A stretch of DNA of 38,481 nt from an uncultured Pseudomonadota bacterium (lineage in GTDB: Bacteria; Pseudomonadota; Gammaproteobacteria; Methylococcales; Methylomonadaceae), in the NCBI GenBank assembly GCA_903875455.1, contig CAIQWF010000081.1, positions 1-38,481 on the forward strand, given 5' to 3'. Positions 28,972 through 36,529 of the stretch are shown in pieces. The notes under the pieces are model-generated. The model was not told where the DNA came from, searched no databases, and was given only the letters and a program-made list of their open reading frames with translations. The translations under genes were made by a program, and so were the position numbers. Each line of letters opens with the position of its first letter. Position 1 is the first letter of the stretch.

Positions 28972-29027
28972 TTTCAGAGTAGAATTCGTTTCAAAGATGT
29001 TTTTTATAAACTTTTGAGGAGAAAAAA

Positions 29028-29984
29028 ATGATTACAGCTCAAAATCTCACAGTCGAGAGAATATTCAAACATAATGCAGTTTATTTAGTTTCACATGGTA
29101 TGGAAAAAGCCGTTCTTAAAGCAGAAAGTCTTGGTCTTTTAGGTACTTCCGACAGCCGGGAACGAATTGATTGGGTTCAAAAGAAAGGAGCAAGTCCACA
29201 GGTCAAAAAAACTCTTGGAATTATGGGAAAATTAATTAGTTATGTTACTAAAGACGACACAGATTTAGGAGGGATTAAAACTTTTGATAAATTTGAAACA
29301 AGCGTAATTACAACCAAAATAGCAGCTAAAGAAGAAATAACAGTTGATAAATTAGCAGGTAATGTTTGGTATTTAATGCCTGTGCTTGATAATTTCAAAC
29401 CTCTTCCCGAGGTTCCAAGACCGGTAATGACTGATTTAAAGTTCGATCCAAGATGTATGCGTTCTCTGGGGCATGTTTTAGTTTGTGATGCGTTTATGGC
29501 GAATACAGACCGATTAGGGCCTCTAGGTAGGCTTGAACAGCCAGGATATACGGAGCCTGGTATATCGAATGCTGGCAATATATTTTTGACTTGGAGTAGA
29601 AAACAGGATGGCAGTGCTGCTTTACGCTTTCTTGGAATTGATTTTGCTGATACTCAACTATCACCAGCTTGGATGTTTGGTGTAGATTGGCCGACTTTGG
29701 AAAATCAGATGATGCAGAAAAAGGGGCCTTATGCTGAAATAGTGCTATTTAATTTTAACTGGTTAAAGAAAGGTCAAGAAAAAAGCAGAGACGCCGCTGC
29801 TTTGTGGGCTGTTCTTGCATTATCAGAATCAATAAAATCGCAGCTAACTCAGCAGCATGTCAAGGAATTGCGTGAGGGTATGAGAGAAGGTAGAGCGCGG
29901 TTAGAGTCCTTTTACAAGAAAAAAATCAATAAAGCCGATTGGCCAGCTGGGCTAGAGTCACGCTTTAAGGCTTGTGGTTGGTAA
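29028..29984 (+). CDS. Putative kinase-fold protein (HipA/actin-fragmin-kinase/PI-kinase-like), candidate T6SS effector
   Basis: This 318-residue protein carries an atypical kinase pattern. There is a candidate ATP-anchoring lysine in AVLKAES (K31) and a catalytic-loop-like VCDAFMANTDR (N159, D161, R162). GNIFL (N184) would bind metal, and LGIDFAD (D205) corresponds to DFG. The order D-x(n)-N-x-D-R, N, then ID-F fits the HipA and actin-fragmin/phosphoinositide kinase group. No signal peptide or membrane span is seen. The codon and base use is visibly more AT-rich than the T6SS structural genes; two lines read near 27-28% GC. A strong GAGGAG precedes the start. The position directly after the tip and ANL-like genes makes it a cargo candidate. 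Confidence 0.6.
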   Translation: MITAQNLTVERIFKHNAVYLVSHGMEKAVLKAESLGLLGTSDSRERIDWVQKKGASPQVKKTLGIMGKLISYVTKDDTDLGGIKTFDKFETSVITTKIAAKEEITVDKLAGNVWYLMPVLDNFKPLPEVPRPVMTDLKFDPRCMRSLGHVLVCDAFMANTDRLGPLGRLEQPGYTEPGISNAGNIFLTWSRKQDGSAALRFLGIDFADTQLSPAWMFGVDWPTLENQMMQKKGPYAEIVLFNFNWLKKGQEKSRDAAALWAVLALSESIKSQLTQQHVKELREGMREGRARLESFYKKKINKADWPAGLESRFKACGW

Positions 29985-30092
29985 TTTTGGTTGCTAATCC
30001 TCTTTATTTGTAATCGGTGGCAATATGACAAAATTTATTGTTGTTTGTCGGGGTTAAAAACAATGATTTCAAAATTAAGTATATCCGACTGA
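29985..30092 (+). pseudogene. Degenerate copy of the 3' end of the ANL-like gene (copy 1)
   Basis: The 230-nt gap after the kinase-like gene contains a stretch that, read in one frame up to TGA at 30092, gives RWQYDKIYCCLSGLK. This parallels RRQHNEIYRCLSELK at the C terminus of the ANL-like protein (28871-28971). DNA similarity is visible too, for example TTTGTCGGGGTTAAAA against TTTGTCGGAGTTAAAA. No start codon or full domain remains. The rest of the gap up to 30214 is AT-rich with no clear signal. Confidence 0.6.
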
Positions 30093-30214
30093 ACTGGGAA
30101 AGGATAACAAATCTCAGCAACACGCTTTGCTATTACAACTTAGGGGTTGCAAAAAAGTTAAAAACTTGAACATTAAGTTATATAGTTACTACCAACAGTT
30201 TTCGAGTCATAATT

Positions 30215-31810
30215 ATGAACTATAAAGAATGGATGGAACGCACTAATGTAAAATTTAAACCCCGCAGCAGTTTGCTCAAAAAACTTGACCAGGCTTTCAA
30301 GCTTTATGAAGATCGAAAGATGGATGCAATCAGTTTGCAGCAGTTGCATGAGGCTTTCCAAAAGTGGATTCAGGCAAAAAAAGGACGCGATCCAATCCGT
30401 AACCATGATGGTGCCGTTGATGAATTAGCTGAATTCATTGAACACACCATGCAGATTGCCAAAACCAGAAAAACAGGGATTTCTGTTTTCGCCGAAGCTG
30501 CCCGCAAAGCACAGGAAAAAACCAATTTGCAAGACCAAAACTTCCATCGCGTTTCCGAAACATTCACAGAGATTATTACCTATGTTGGTGGACGTTGCTA
30601 CAACAAGTGGAATGCCACTACGGGTAAGTGGGAACCTGAAGTTGTTCCGATTGGGGGTACACCTGTTGACAGAGAATACGCATTAAATGTAAAGCTTGAT
30701 TTGGTGCTGCGAGGAACCCAACTTAACGTGAAGGTTTATTGCGCTGGCGGAACGGGTGTTACCGATGAAATTAAACGAGAGTGGACAAAACATATTCTTG
30801 CCGGTTGGAACAATCGCGCCAGGCTTATTGATGAAGATGTGAAGCCGCCGCGCAAGTATGATATTCATTTTTCTCTTGAATGGGTTGCTCCGGGGCCGCA
30901 CGTTTATGACGTAGGACTTGGTAATCCCCCACCCACTGTTCAGCAAACTGCGGCTGCCTTATCGATGCCCTCTAATCCTAATGTCGTCTATCTGAGTGAG
31001 GTTCGCAACATGGCACTTCACGCTCCTGACGCTGCAACTTTTATTACGACTCAGCTCGCAGGTAACATCGCTTGGTATAACAATGGCGCGTGGTCCCCTT
31101 TCGCTACTGCTGCTAACATGCCGCCACTCGCTGATCTCTTGACTTCTCTCCGCAGTACCACGAAATTTCATGTGCGCAATGCAAAAGGCACAAATCTTCT
31201 TGGTCCCTTTGCCTCTAATAGCTTCGCGATGCGTCAGCTCGTCGCAGGTGGACTTGTTACACGTCACACACAAGTTCGCCGTTCAGGATCATTTACATTC
31301 GAAAAAGCTGGCGAAACGGCAGAACTTAAAGGTTTTATTACCCCCGATAGTGAGCGCAAGGATTGGGAACATAAACGTGACACAACTGTCAACGCAGGAG
31401 TGTTAGGGCAATACGATCGCAAAGCCATTCTCCACGAGTTTGGACACCTAATTGGTAATCCCGATGAATATGAGTGTACGAGTTTTACCGCAAATACTGG
31501 ACAAAGCCATGTCCCCGCTATCCACAATGTGATGGCGTGTACCACGAATAGTGTTATGAATTGCGCCCCGGCTATGTTTATTGAAGAACGCCATTTCGCT
31601 TTTATTCTTTTGAATTTCCGAAAATGGCAGGAAGTTGTGCGCGGACATCCTGTTGCAGCTCGTGTCGAGTTGATTAAGATAGCTCCTGAGAAATCTCCGT
31701 ATCAAAACCTGAATGTTGGTGAGGCACTTTCTATGATGCTGATTCGCAACCGCGCACCCTATATGGATGAAGATGAAAATGAAGATGAAGATGAAGAGTG
31801 GGGGGACTAA
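30215..31810 (+). CDS. Putative zincin metallopeptidase, candidate T6SS effector
   Basis: This 531-residue protein has the zinc-binding motif HEFGHLIGNPDEYE at about residues 407-420. H407 and H411 are ligands, E408 the general base, and an acidic residue in PDEY the likely third ligand. A downstream NVMACTTNSVMN may serve as the Met-turn-like segment. No signal peptide or propeptide cleavage site is evident. The N-terminal 130 residues are helical and charged. The C terminus is an acidic run of Asp/Glu encoded by GATGAA hexamers. The start lacks a good ribosome-binding site. Context between a kinase-like and a lipase-like gene points to delivered cargo; substrate unknown. No adjacent inhibitor gene is recognisable. 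Confidence 0.68.
   Translation: MNYKEWMERTNVKFKPRSSLLKKLDQAFKLYEDRKMDAISLQQLHEAFQKWIQAKKGRDPIRNHDGAVDELAEFIEHTMQIAKTRKTGISVFAEAARKAQEKTNLQDQNFHRVSETFTEIITYVGGRCYNKWNATTGKWEPEVVPIGGTPVDREYALNVKLDLVLRGTQLNVKVYCAGGTGVTDEIKREWTKHILAGWNNRARLIDEDVKPPRKYDIHFSLEWVAPGPHVYDVGLGNPPPTVQQTAAALSMPSNPNVVYLSEVRNMALHAPDAATFITTQLAGNIAWYNNGAWSPFATAANMPPLADLLTSLRSTTKFHVRNAKGTNLLGPFASNSFAMRQLVAGGLVTRHTQVRRSGSFTFEKAGETAELKGFITPDSERKDWEHKRDTTVNAGVLGQYDRKAILHEFGHLIGNPDEYECTSFTANTGQSHVPAIHNVMACTTNSVMNCAPAMFIEERHFAFILLNFRKWQEVVRGHPVAARVELIKIAPEKSPYQNLNVGEALSMMLIRNRAPYMDEDENEDEDEEWGD
31766..31795 (+). repeat. GATGAA hexanucleotide repeat
   Basis: Five consecutive 6-bp units, GATGAA with one AATGAA, encode Asp-Glu dipeptides at the C terminus of the metallopeptidase. 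Unit gain or loss keeps frame and would only change the length of the acidic tail. Confidence 0.85.
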
Positions 31811-31869
31811 ATTGACGTAATCAAATGGCAACTTACATCTGTTTATCGGGCAGAATCGCTCAACAGTTG

Positions 31870-31977
31870 TGCCAGTTGCCCTATATGAATATCTAGATTT
31901 ATCGGGGAGGGGATTTGATTGTCGTTGACAGCGTGTCGGAGTTAAAGCAAAAAATTGGTGTAGAACGTAACATATAA
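31870..31977 (+). pseudogene. Degenerate copy of the 3' end of the ANL-like gene (copy 2)
   Basis: In the 201-nt gap after the metallopeptidase, the frame starting at 31870 reads CQLPYMNI, a TAG stop, then IYRGGDLIVVDSVSELKQK and a TAA. It aligns without gaps to CQFHYLTGELYRR...CLSELKQK at the end of the ANL-like protein. At DNA level 31869-31957 is collinear with 28872-28960. A further weak echo (YICLSG) lies just upstream at about 31834-31851. The internal stop shows the copy is not functional. Confidence 0.7.
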
Positions 31978-32011
31978 TTAAATTTATTCCTTACTAAAGG
32001 AGCAACTTGAA

Positions 32012-32992
32012 ATGACTATAGCATTAGATCGACTCATCGTGTTTGGTGATAGTATGTCCGACATTGGCCACAAACGCACTACAGGCATGGGGCGATTTGC
32101 AAGAGCCATCAAGCAGATGCGTACTAACGAAGTTGGGCGCTTCAGCGATAACAAAAACTGGACTGATTTTCTCTGGGAATGGGCTGGTGGTGCAACCATG
32201 TTCGAGACCAATGCAGAAAGAACCCGAGAACTTACTAAATATCACCTAAGACTAAACAAGTTGTCACGCTTCGGAACACCACCATCGCGTGGTTTTTCTT
32301 ATGTCAACTATGCTGAAGGCGGTGCAATGGGAGCGTCTGACCGATTTGGTTTGGGACTTGGAACATTCAAGGAACAACATAAACGCTTTATGGATGACGT
32401 GAAGAACTGCCCTTCCTCTGGTAACACCCTGTTTCTTATATGGTTTGGCTTAAATGACCTCGTTACTAACAAACGTGACAAAGCTAAAATGGAAAAAGTT
32501 GCGATCGAAATGCGCACTCTTTGTGAAGATATTTTTAGAAAAGTCCCAAACGCTTATTTCATTTTTGCCAATGTTCCAAATCCTCAAGGTGCTGTTCGTT
32601 ACATGGGTAAAGAGTTGTCAAAAAAAGTGTGTGATTTTCAAGCAGGAGCTTTTGAATTTGGATTTGAGTTGGCACGTCAGGTTTCAATTTTTCCAGACAA
32701 TAGAGCAACTCTCCTTGACATATACACGCCAATGGAGCATGTGAACGAAAACCTCACTGCTTATGGATTTAGAAAGGGAGCGCAACCTCATGGCATGAAA
32801 GTTCAGTATGGAAAGTATATTGGACTATCTAATAAGCATTTTTTTACCACAACTAGCGATGAAGCCCATCCAACCGAAGCCGTTTACAAACTGCTTGCCC
32901 AACTTTGGGCTGAAGAAGTGCTCGATCGTTTTGAGCTCGGCTTGTTGCGTGAAAGTGGCAAGGGGCAATTTGAATACAAGAGCAATAACTGA
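32012..32992 (+). CDS. SGNH/GDSL-family lipase or esterase, candidate T6SS effector
   Basis: The 326-residue protein has all four SGNH blocks. The nucleophile is in FGDSMSDIG (S14), the block II glycine in YAEGGAMG (about 103-104), and GLND (N148) is block III. DEAHPT (D283, H286) is the catalytic Asp-His pair. GRFSDNKNWTDFL after block I is typical of GDSL phospholipase/thermolabile-hemolysin relatives. There is no signal peptide, so it is not exported by Sec as it stands, which agrees with delivery by the T6SS. The stop codon lies in the left arm of a long palindrome. A strong AGGAG precedes the ATG. The likely substrate is phospholipid, by family. Confidence 0.82.
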   Translation: MTIALDRLIVFGDSMSDIGHKRTTGMGRFARAIKQMRTNEVGRFSDNKNWTDFLWEWAGGATMFETNAERTRELTKYHLRLNKLSRFGTPPSRGFSYVNYAEGGAMGASDRFGLGLGTFKEQHKRFMDDVKNCPSSGNTLFLIWFGLNDLVTNKRDKAKMEKVAIEMRTLCEDIFRKVPNAYFIFANVPNPQGAVRYMGKELSKKVCDFQAGAFEFGFELARQVSIFPDNRATLLDIYTPMEHVNENLTAYGFRKGAQPHGMKVQYGKYIGLSNKHFFTTTSDEAHPTEAVYKLLAQLWAEEVLDRFELGLLRESGKGQFEYKSNN

Positions 32993-33085
32993 TGTTACGC
33001 AGGCATTCAGAAAAATCAATAGATGTAGCGAATTTTAAAATTTTTAAGTTATTGATTTTTTAGATATTAGTGCGCAACATCCGTT
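32987..33085. repeat. 99-bp imperfect palindrome, MITE-like
   Basis: The two halves read as inverted copies: AAC-GATGTT-CGCA-AAAAATCAATA-AATTTT appears in both arms, broken by short mismatched stretches. The perfect 11-bp core pairs 33011-33021 with 33050-33060, and the centre is the palindrome AATTTTAAAATT (33031-33042). It overlaps the last codons and stop of the SGNH gene. It could be a small non-autonomous mobile element, or act as a bidirectional terminator because an A/T-run flanks the core stem. Confidence 0.7.
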
Positions 33086-33100
33086 ATTTTATAGATTACG

Positions 33101-33991
33101 ATGATTGTTTATAAAGAGACCTTGCTGGCCTATATGTTGGCATCTCGGGTAAATAAATTACCAAAGTACATAAAACCTGCGCATATCGAAGTCTTTTTAA
33201 AAGATTTCGACCTGCAACAATCTGAAGGAACAGGCTCTCAAGTATTCATCAGCGCCAGTGATAAGAAACGCCATAATTACGCTAAATTCGTTGAGTCACC
33301 AAACAATCAGAACATTCTGCATTTAACTGAAACGGCCTTGCCAGAACAGGTCAGGTTTTTATTCACAAGTGCAAAACCTGCGCTGTTCAATTCAGGAGCC
33401 AGTATCAGCTTTGAAGATGCGTGCAGCATGGCACTGAAACTTCACGCTGAACGGATAAGTCAAATCGGCAAAGATTCCGCACTGATTTGGCGACACCAGG
33501 ACACAGACCCCAAAGCTTACCCGAAATCCTACAGCAGCCACTACACCGACCCAGCACTTAATAACAATATCATTGATCTAATCATCGGCGCACATACGGC
33601 AAAAAAAAGCGGCAAAAGATTTGCTGTTTATGAATATAGTTACAGCGGCTGGGGAATCTTGCAGGCATTGGACCGCCTGCCGCCGGAAGTACAAAAATAC
33701 ATCCACTTTATCTGCCATGCCCCTGCCCAGAATCAGGATCTGCGGTTTTGGGAGATTTTGGACCGGACTCAAGCCAGGATTGATGTGATGGTCGTTAACC
33801 CCGATTTTCTGCCAGCCTCGCAGCAATTTCACAATAATATCCCGGGACATGTTTTGGATATGTCGGGAAATACGCCAGTGAGCAGCGTCAGCAATGCCCT
33901 TGTGAATTATTATTTTATGGATAAAGCCATACCGATGATAAATCAGATTGAAAAAAGCGTTTTATGTGAGTCTGGCATGGATATAAACTAA
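33101..33991 (+). CDS. Hypothetical protein next to the cargo-like genes
   Basis: This 296-residue soluble protein has no signal peptide or membrane span, and I do not recognise its family. The middle contains FAVYEYSYSGWGILQALDRLP followed by IHFICHAPAQ. This faintly recalls a nucleophile-elbow region of alpha/beta hydrolases, but a proper G-x-S-x-G is missing. The start lacks an evident ribosome-binding site and lies just after the palindrome, so expression may depend on read-through or an unseen promoter. Position suggests cargo, chaperone or immunity, none shown. Confidence 0.6.
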   Translation: MIVYKETLLAYMLASRVNKLPKYIKPAHIEVFLKDFDLQQSEGTGSQVFISASDKKRHNYAKFVESPNNQNILHLTETALPEQVRFLFTSAKPALFNSGASISFEDACSMALKLHAERISQIGKDSALIWRHQDTDPKAYPKSYSSHYTDPALNNNIIDLIIGAHTAKKSGKRFAVYEYSYSGWGILQALDRLPPEVQKYIHFICHAPAQNQDLRFWEILDRTQARIDVMVVNPDFLPASQQFHNNIPGHVLDMSGNTPVSSVSNALVNYYFMDKAIPMINQIEKSVLCESGMDIN

Positions 33992-34070
33992 TGGCCTATG
34001 CTTGTAGTGTATTACCTGAGTGAACCAACCTCTCGCCAAACTCTAAACTCAAGCCAAACAGGAGTGAAAA

Positions 34071-34931
34071 ATGCTCTCAGCAGCCGACAAATTACGCCAG
34101 TTACTCAACCAGCCCGGTTTAATCATCATGCCGGGTTGCCACGATGCTATTTCCGCCAGACTTTGCGAACAGGCCGGATTTGCCACTGCCTTTATGAGCG
34201 GCTTTGCTGTTTCCGCCGCCCGTTTGGGATTACCAGACACTGGCTTGATTTCCTACGCAGAACTACTCGACCAAGGACGCAATATATGCAGCGCAGTATC
34301 CATTCCGGTGTGGGGCGATGCTGATACCGGTTTTGGCAACGCCATTAACATCAAACGCACGGTGCAAGGCTACGCCCAAGCCGGATTTGCCTGCATTATG
34401 CTGGAAGACCAGGTTTCTCCAAAACGTTGCGGCCACACCCGTGGCAAAAAAGTGGTTGGCCGTGATGAAGCGGCAATGCGGATTCAGGCGGCGGTGGATG
34501 CCAGAAATGAAGGCGCAGACATTTTAATCATGGCGCGAACCGATGCCCGCGCCACCGATGGTCTGGAAGAGGCGATTGCCAGAGCGCAGTTGTTCCATGA
34601 AATCGGCGCGGATATCAATTTTCTTGAAGCACCGGAAAGCGTTGCGGAAATGCAGGCTTATTGCGATCAGGTTGGCGGGTTTAAAGTCGCAAATTTGATT
34701 GAACACGGCAAAACTCCGTTGCTGTCGCATCAGGAACTGGAAACAATGGGTTACAAAATTGCCGTTTATCCCTTGAAATTATTGAATGTCAGCATTGCGG
34801 CCATGCAAGCTTCTTTAACTGCTTTGAAAAATGGCAGCACGCCACCGCCAGTGCTGGATTTTGCTCAATTAACCGCTGCGGTCGGTTTTCCTGACTATTA
34901 TGCCGCCGAGCAGCGTTATAAAATTGATTAA
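34071..34931 (+). CDS. Isocitrate lyase/PEP mutase superfamily enzyme (2-methylisocitrate lyase-like)
   Basis: The 286-residue protein has the family's alpha/beta-barrel motifs. GDADTGFGN is the Mg-binding loop, and LEDQVSPKRCGH carries the active-site cysteine found in isocitrate and 2-methylisocitrate lyases. ILIMARTDARA and NLIEHGKTPLLS are also present. The catalytic cysteine argues for a C-C lyase rather than PEP mutase or oxaloacetate decarboxylase. No prpC or prpD lies nearby, so a methylcitrate-cycle role is not supported by context. The ribosome-binding site CAGGAG is strong. It marks the return to ordinary metabolic genes after the T6SS island. Confidence 0.85.
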   Translation: MLSAADKLRQLLNQPGLIIMPGCHDAISARLCEQAGFATAFMSGFAVSAARLGLPDTGLISYAELLDQGRNICSAVSIPVWGDADTGFGNAINIKRTVQGYAQAGFACIMLEDQVSPKRCGHTRGKKVVGRDEAAMRIQAAVDARNEGADILIMARTDARATDGLEEAIARAQLFHEIGADINFLEAPESVAEMQAYCDQVGGFKVANLIEHGKTPLLSHQELETMGYKIAVYPLKLLNVSIAAMQASLTALKNGSTPPPVLDFAQLTAAVGFPDYYAAEQRYKID

Positions 34932-34952
34932 GTTGAAGCGTGGAAATTTGCA

Positions 34953-35663
34953 GTGATAACCATCAAGTTAGTAATTGCGATTATTGCTTTTGTGTTAAGC
35001 AGTGGCCAGATTGTATTCCAGACTTTTCAGCATCATCATGTGATTAATCCCAGACGCGGCTTCATTAAGTTTATGGTTTTTATCATAAGCTCTGTGAGTC
35101 TGCTTTATTTGGGTAAAGATATTTATGCCGATTTTGAGCAGGAAAAAATTGCTACCCCAACGCCTGTTACGTCGCAAGTGGAAATTGACTATTGGAATGC
35201 TATCTATCGCAATCCCACTTCGGAAGGCTATTGTGATTATCTGGAAAAATATCCACAGGGACAGTTTGCCAATATTGCCAAAAATCGGCTTCCGGGGGAT
35301 TGTGCGCAGGTAAAACGGGAAGCTGAAGCAGAAACCAAGAAAAAAATGGAAATTGAAGCGGCGGCGTTAAAAGCAAAAATTGAAAATGAAACCAAAGCTT
35401 TGGCAGAAAAAAATGCTCAGCTAGAAAAAGAAGCCAAAGAGAATGCCGCCAGAATTGCCGCTTTGGAGCAGGCAAAAACCACAGCTGAATCAATCCCGCA
35501 ACCTGAGTCAGCTGCGGAGATGAAAACTGAAGCAGAATTAAAAGCCAAATTTGAGACTGACAGCGGCAACTCACAAGAAACTAAACTACCGATTTTAGAG
35601 CTTCAGCCCAATCTGGAAGTTAAACCGAAACCAGAAGCAAAGGTTGATGAGTCGCTGTTCTAA
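34953..35663 (+). CDS. Membrane-anchored coiled-coil protein, function unknown
   Basis: This 236-residue protein starts with GTG at 34953, 21 nt after the lyase gene, with a weak TGGA upstream. It has two N-terminal hydrophobic segments (IKLVIAIIAFVLSSGQIV and FMVFIISSVSLLYLG), then a short folded region. That region (EIDYWNAIYRNPTSEGYCDYLEKYP) resembles repeats in bacterial proteins with a WxxI-x-NPTSxGYxxYLxxYPxGxFA pattern. A Lys/Glu/Ala coiled coil of about 80 residues and a Pro/Lys tail follow. It probably sits in the inner membrane with the coiled coil on one side. I cannot assign a function. Confidence 0.75.
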   Translation: MITIKLVIAIIAFVLSSGQIVFQTFQHHHVINPRRGFIKFMVFIISSVSLLYLGKDIYADFEQEKIATPTPVTSQVEIDYWNAIYRNPTSEGYCDYLEKYPQGQFANIAKNRLPGDCAQVKREAEAETKKKMEIEAAALKAKIENETKALAEKNAQLEKEAKENAARIAALEQAKTTAESIPQPESAAEMKTEAELKAKFETDSGNSQETKLPILELQPNLEVKPKPEAKVDESLF

Positions 35664-35677
35664 GCTTTTTTGAATAG

Positions 35678-36529
35678 TTACTTGATTGTAGTTAGACGTT
35701 TTTTAATCTGGTTGCTTTTGTAATCATTTTTCAGCCATTGCCGAATCACCAACGCTTTATTCAGATATTCCCGCGCTTCTTTACGGTGCTGTTGCGCCAT
35801 TTCCAGTTCTGCCAATTCTTCCAGACAAGCCGCAATTGAGCGGCGATTGGCCTGCTCCTGATAGTAAGCTAACGCTTCTTTTAACAAAGTCGTTGCCGTT
35901 TGATACTCGCCGCGCTTTGCCGCAATCATCGCTGAAATCCGTTTTAACATTACTTGATACTGCGGTTGTGGTTCGGTTTGTGTCAAAGCGGTTTCAAATC
36001 GGCTTAAGCCTGTCGATTTAGTCAATGGCGAAACCAGAACTTCCAGCCGCGCTTGCATTGCCAACAAATTAAGCTGCATCTCATCCGGCTTTTTTTCTTT
36101 GTCAATTTCAGCTAATAACGGTTGTAGTGTGACTAATGCGGCTTGATAGTGCTGTTGCTCAAACTGCAATTTACTTTCCTGCAAGATGATTTTGCGCTTT
36201 AAATTTTCTTCTAAATTATTGCTGGCGACTTGCTGTTTTAACAGTTTTAAGTAGGATTCGGCACTGGCAAAATCACTCATCGCCAGTGCTGTTTCCAGCA
36301 GATTTAACTGGCTTAAAGTGACGCCTTTCTGATTATCAAAACTTTGATAAAGCTCCAGTGCCCGATTGAATTTTTGCTGTGCTTCGGCAAAATTATCATT
36401 TTGATAAGCGTTTAGCCCGTCGCGCAACAATGCTTCACTTTTCAGAAACGGCTCAGGTCTTGAGTCAGGCGTTGTCACACAAGCCGATAAAATCAGGCCC
36501 AATGCCACTATTAAAGCTTTTTTATTCAT
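35678..36529 (-). CDS. TPR-containing lipoprotein of an MCE transport operon
   Basis: The 283-residue protein has a lipoprotein signal (LSAC, Cys17) followed by helical repeats typical of TPRs, such as LRDGLNAYQNDNFAEAQQKFNRALELY and AREYLNKALVIRQW. It is the last gene of the minus-strand MCE unit, and its start overlaps the MlaD-like gene end by 8 nt. In related MCE operons a PqiC-type auxiliary lipoprotein often occupies this slot. A TPR lipoprotein here may play a comparable docking role at the outer membrane; that is inference. Confidence 0.8.
   Translation of the reverse strand: MNKKALIVALGLILSACVTTPDSRPEPFLKSEALLRDGLNAYQNDNFAEAQQKFNRALELYQSFDNQKGVTLSQLNLLETALAMSDFASAESYLKLLKQQVASNNLEENLKRKIILQESKLQFEQQHYQAALVTLQPLLAEIDKEKKPDEMQLNLLAMQARLEVLVSPLTKSTGLSRFETALTQTEPQPQYQVMLKRISAMIAAKRGEYQTATTLLKEALAYYQEQANRRSIAACLEELAELEMAQQHRKEAREYLNKALVIRQWLKNDYKSNQIKKRLTTIK

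Noticed and set aside
29028-29984. Reading the kinase-like gene as a HipA toxin of a toxin-antitoxin pair
   Set aside because: No HipB-like antitoxin gene precedes it and the flanks are T6SS genes; the shared fold alone does not make it a HipA.
33101-33991. Calling the unknown protein an alpha/beta hydrolase
   Set aside because: The YSYSGWG segment does not fit G-x-S-x-G and no Asp/His partners could be placed with confidence.
34071-34931. Naming the lyase prpB
   Set aside because: The catalytic cysteine fits, but no methylcitrate-cycle neighbours are present and several superfamily members share the motif.
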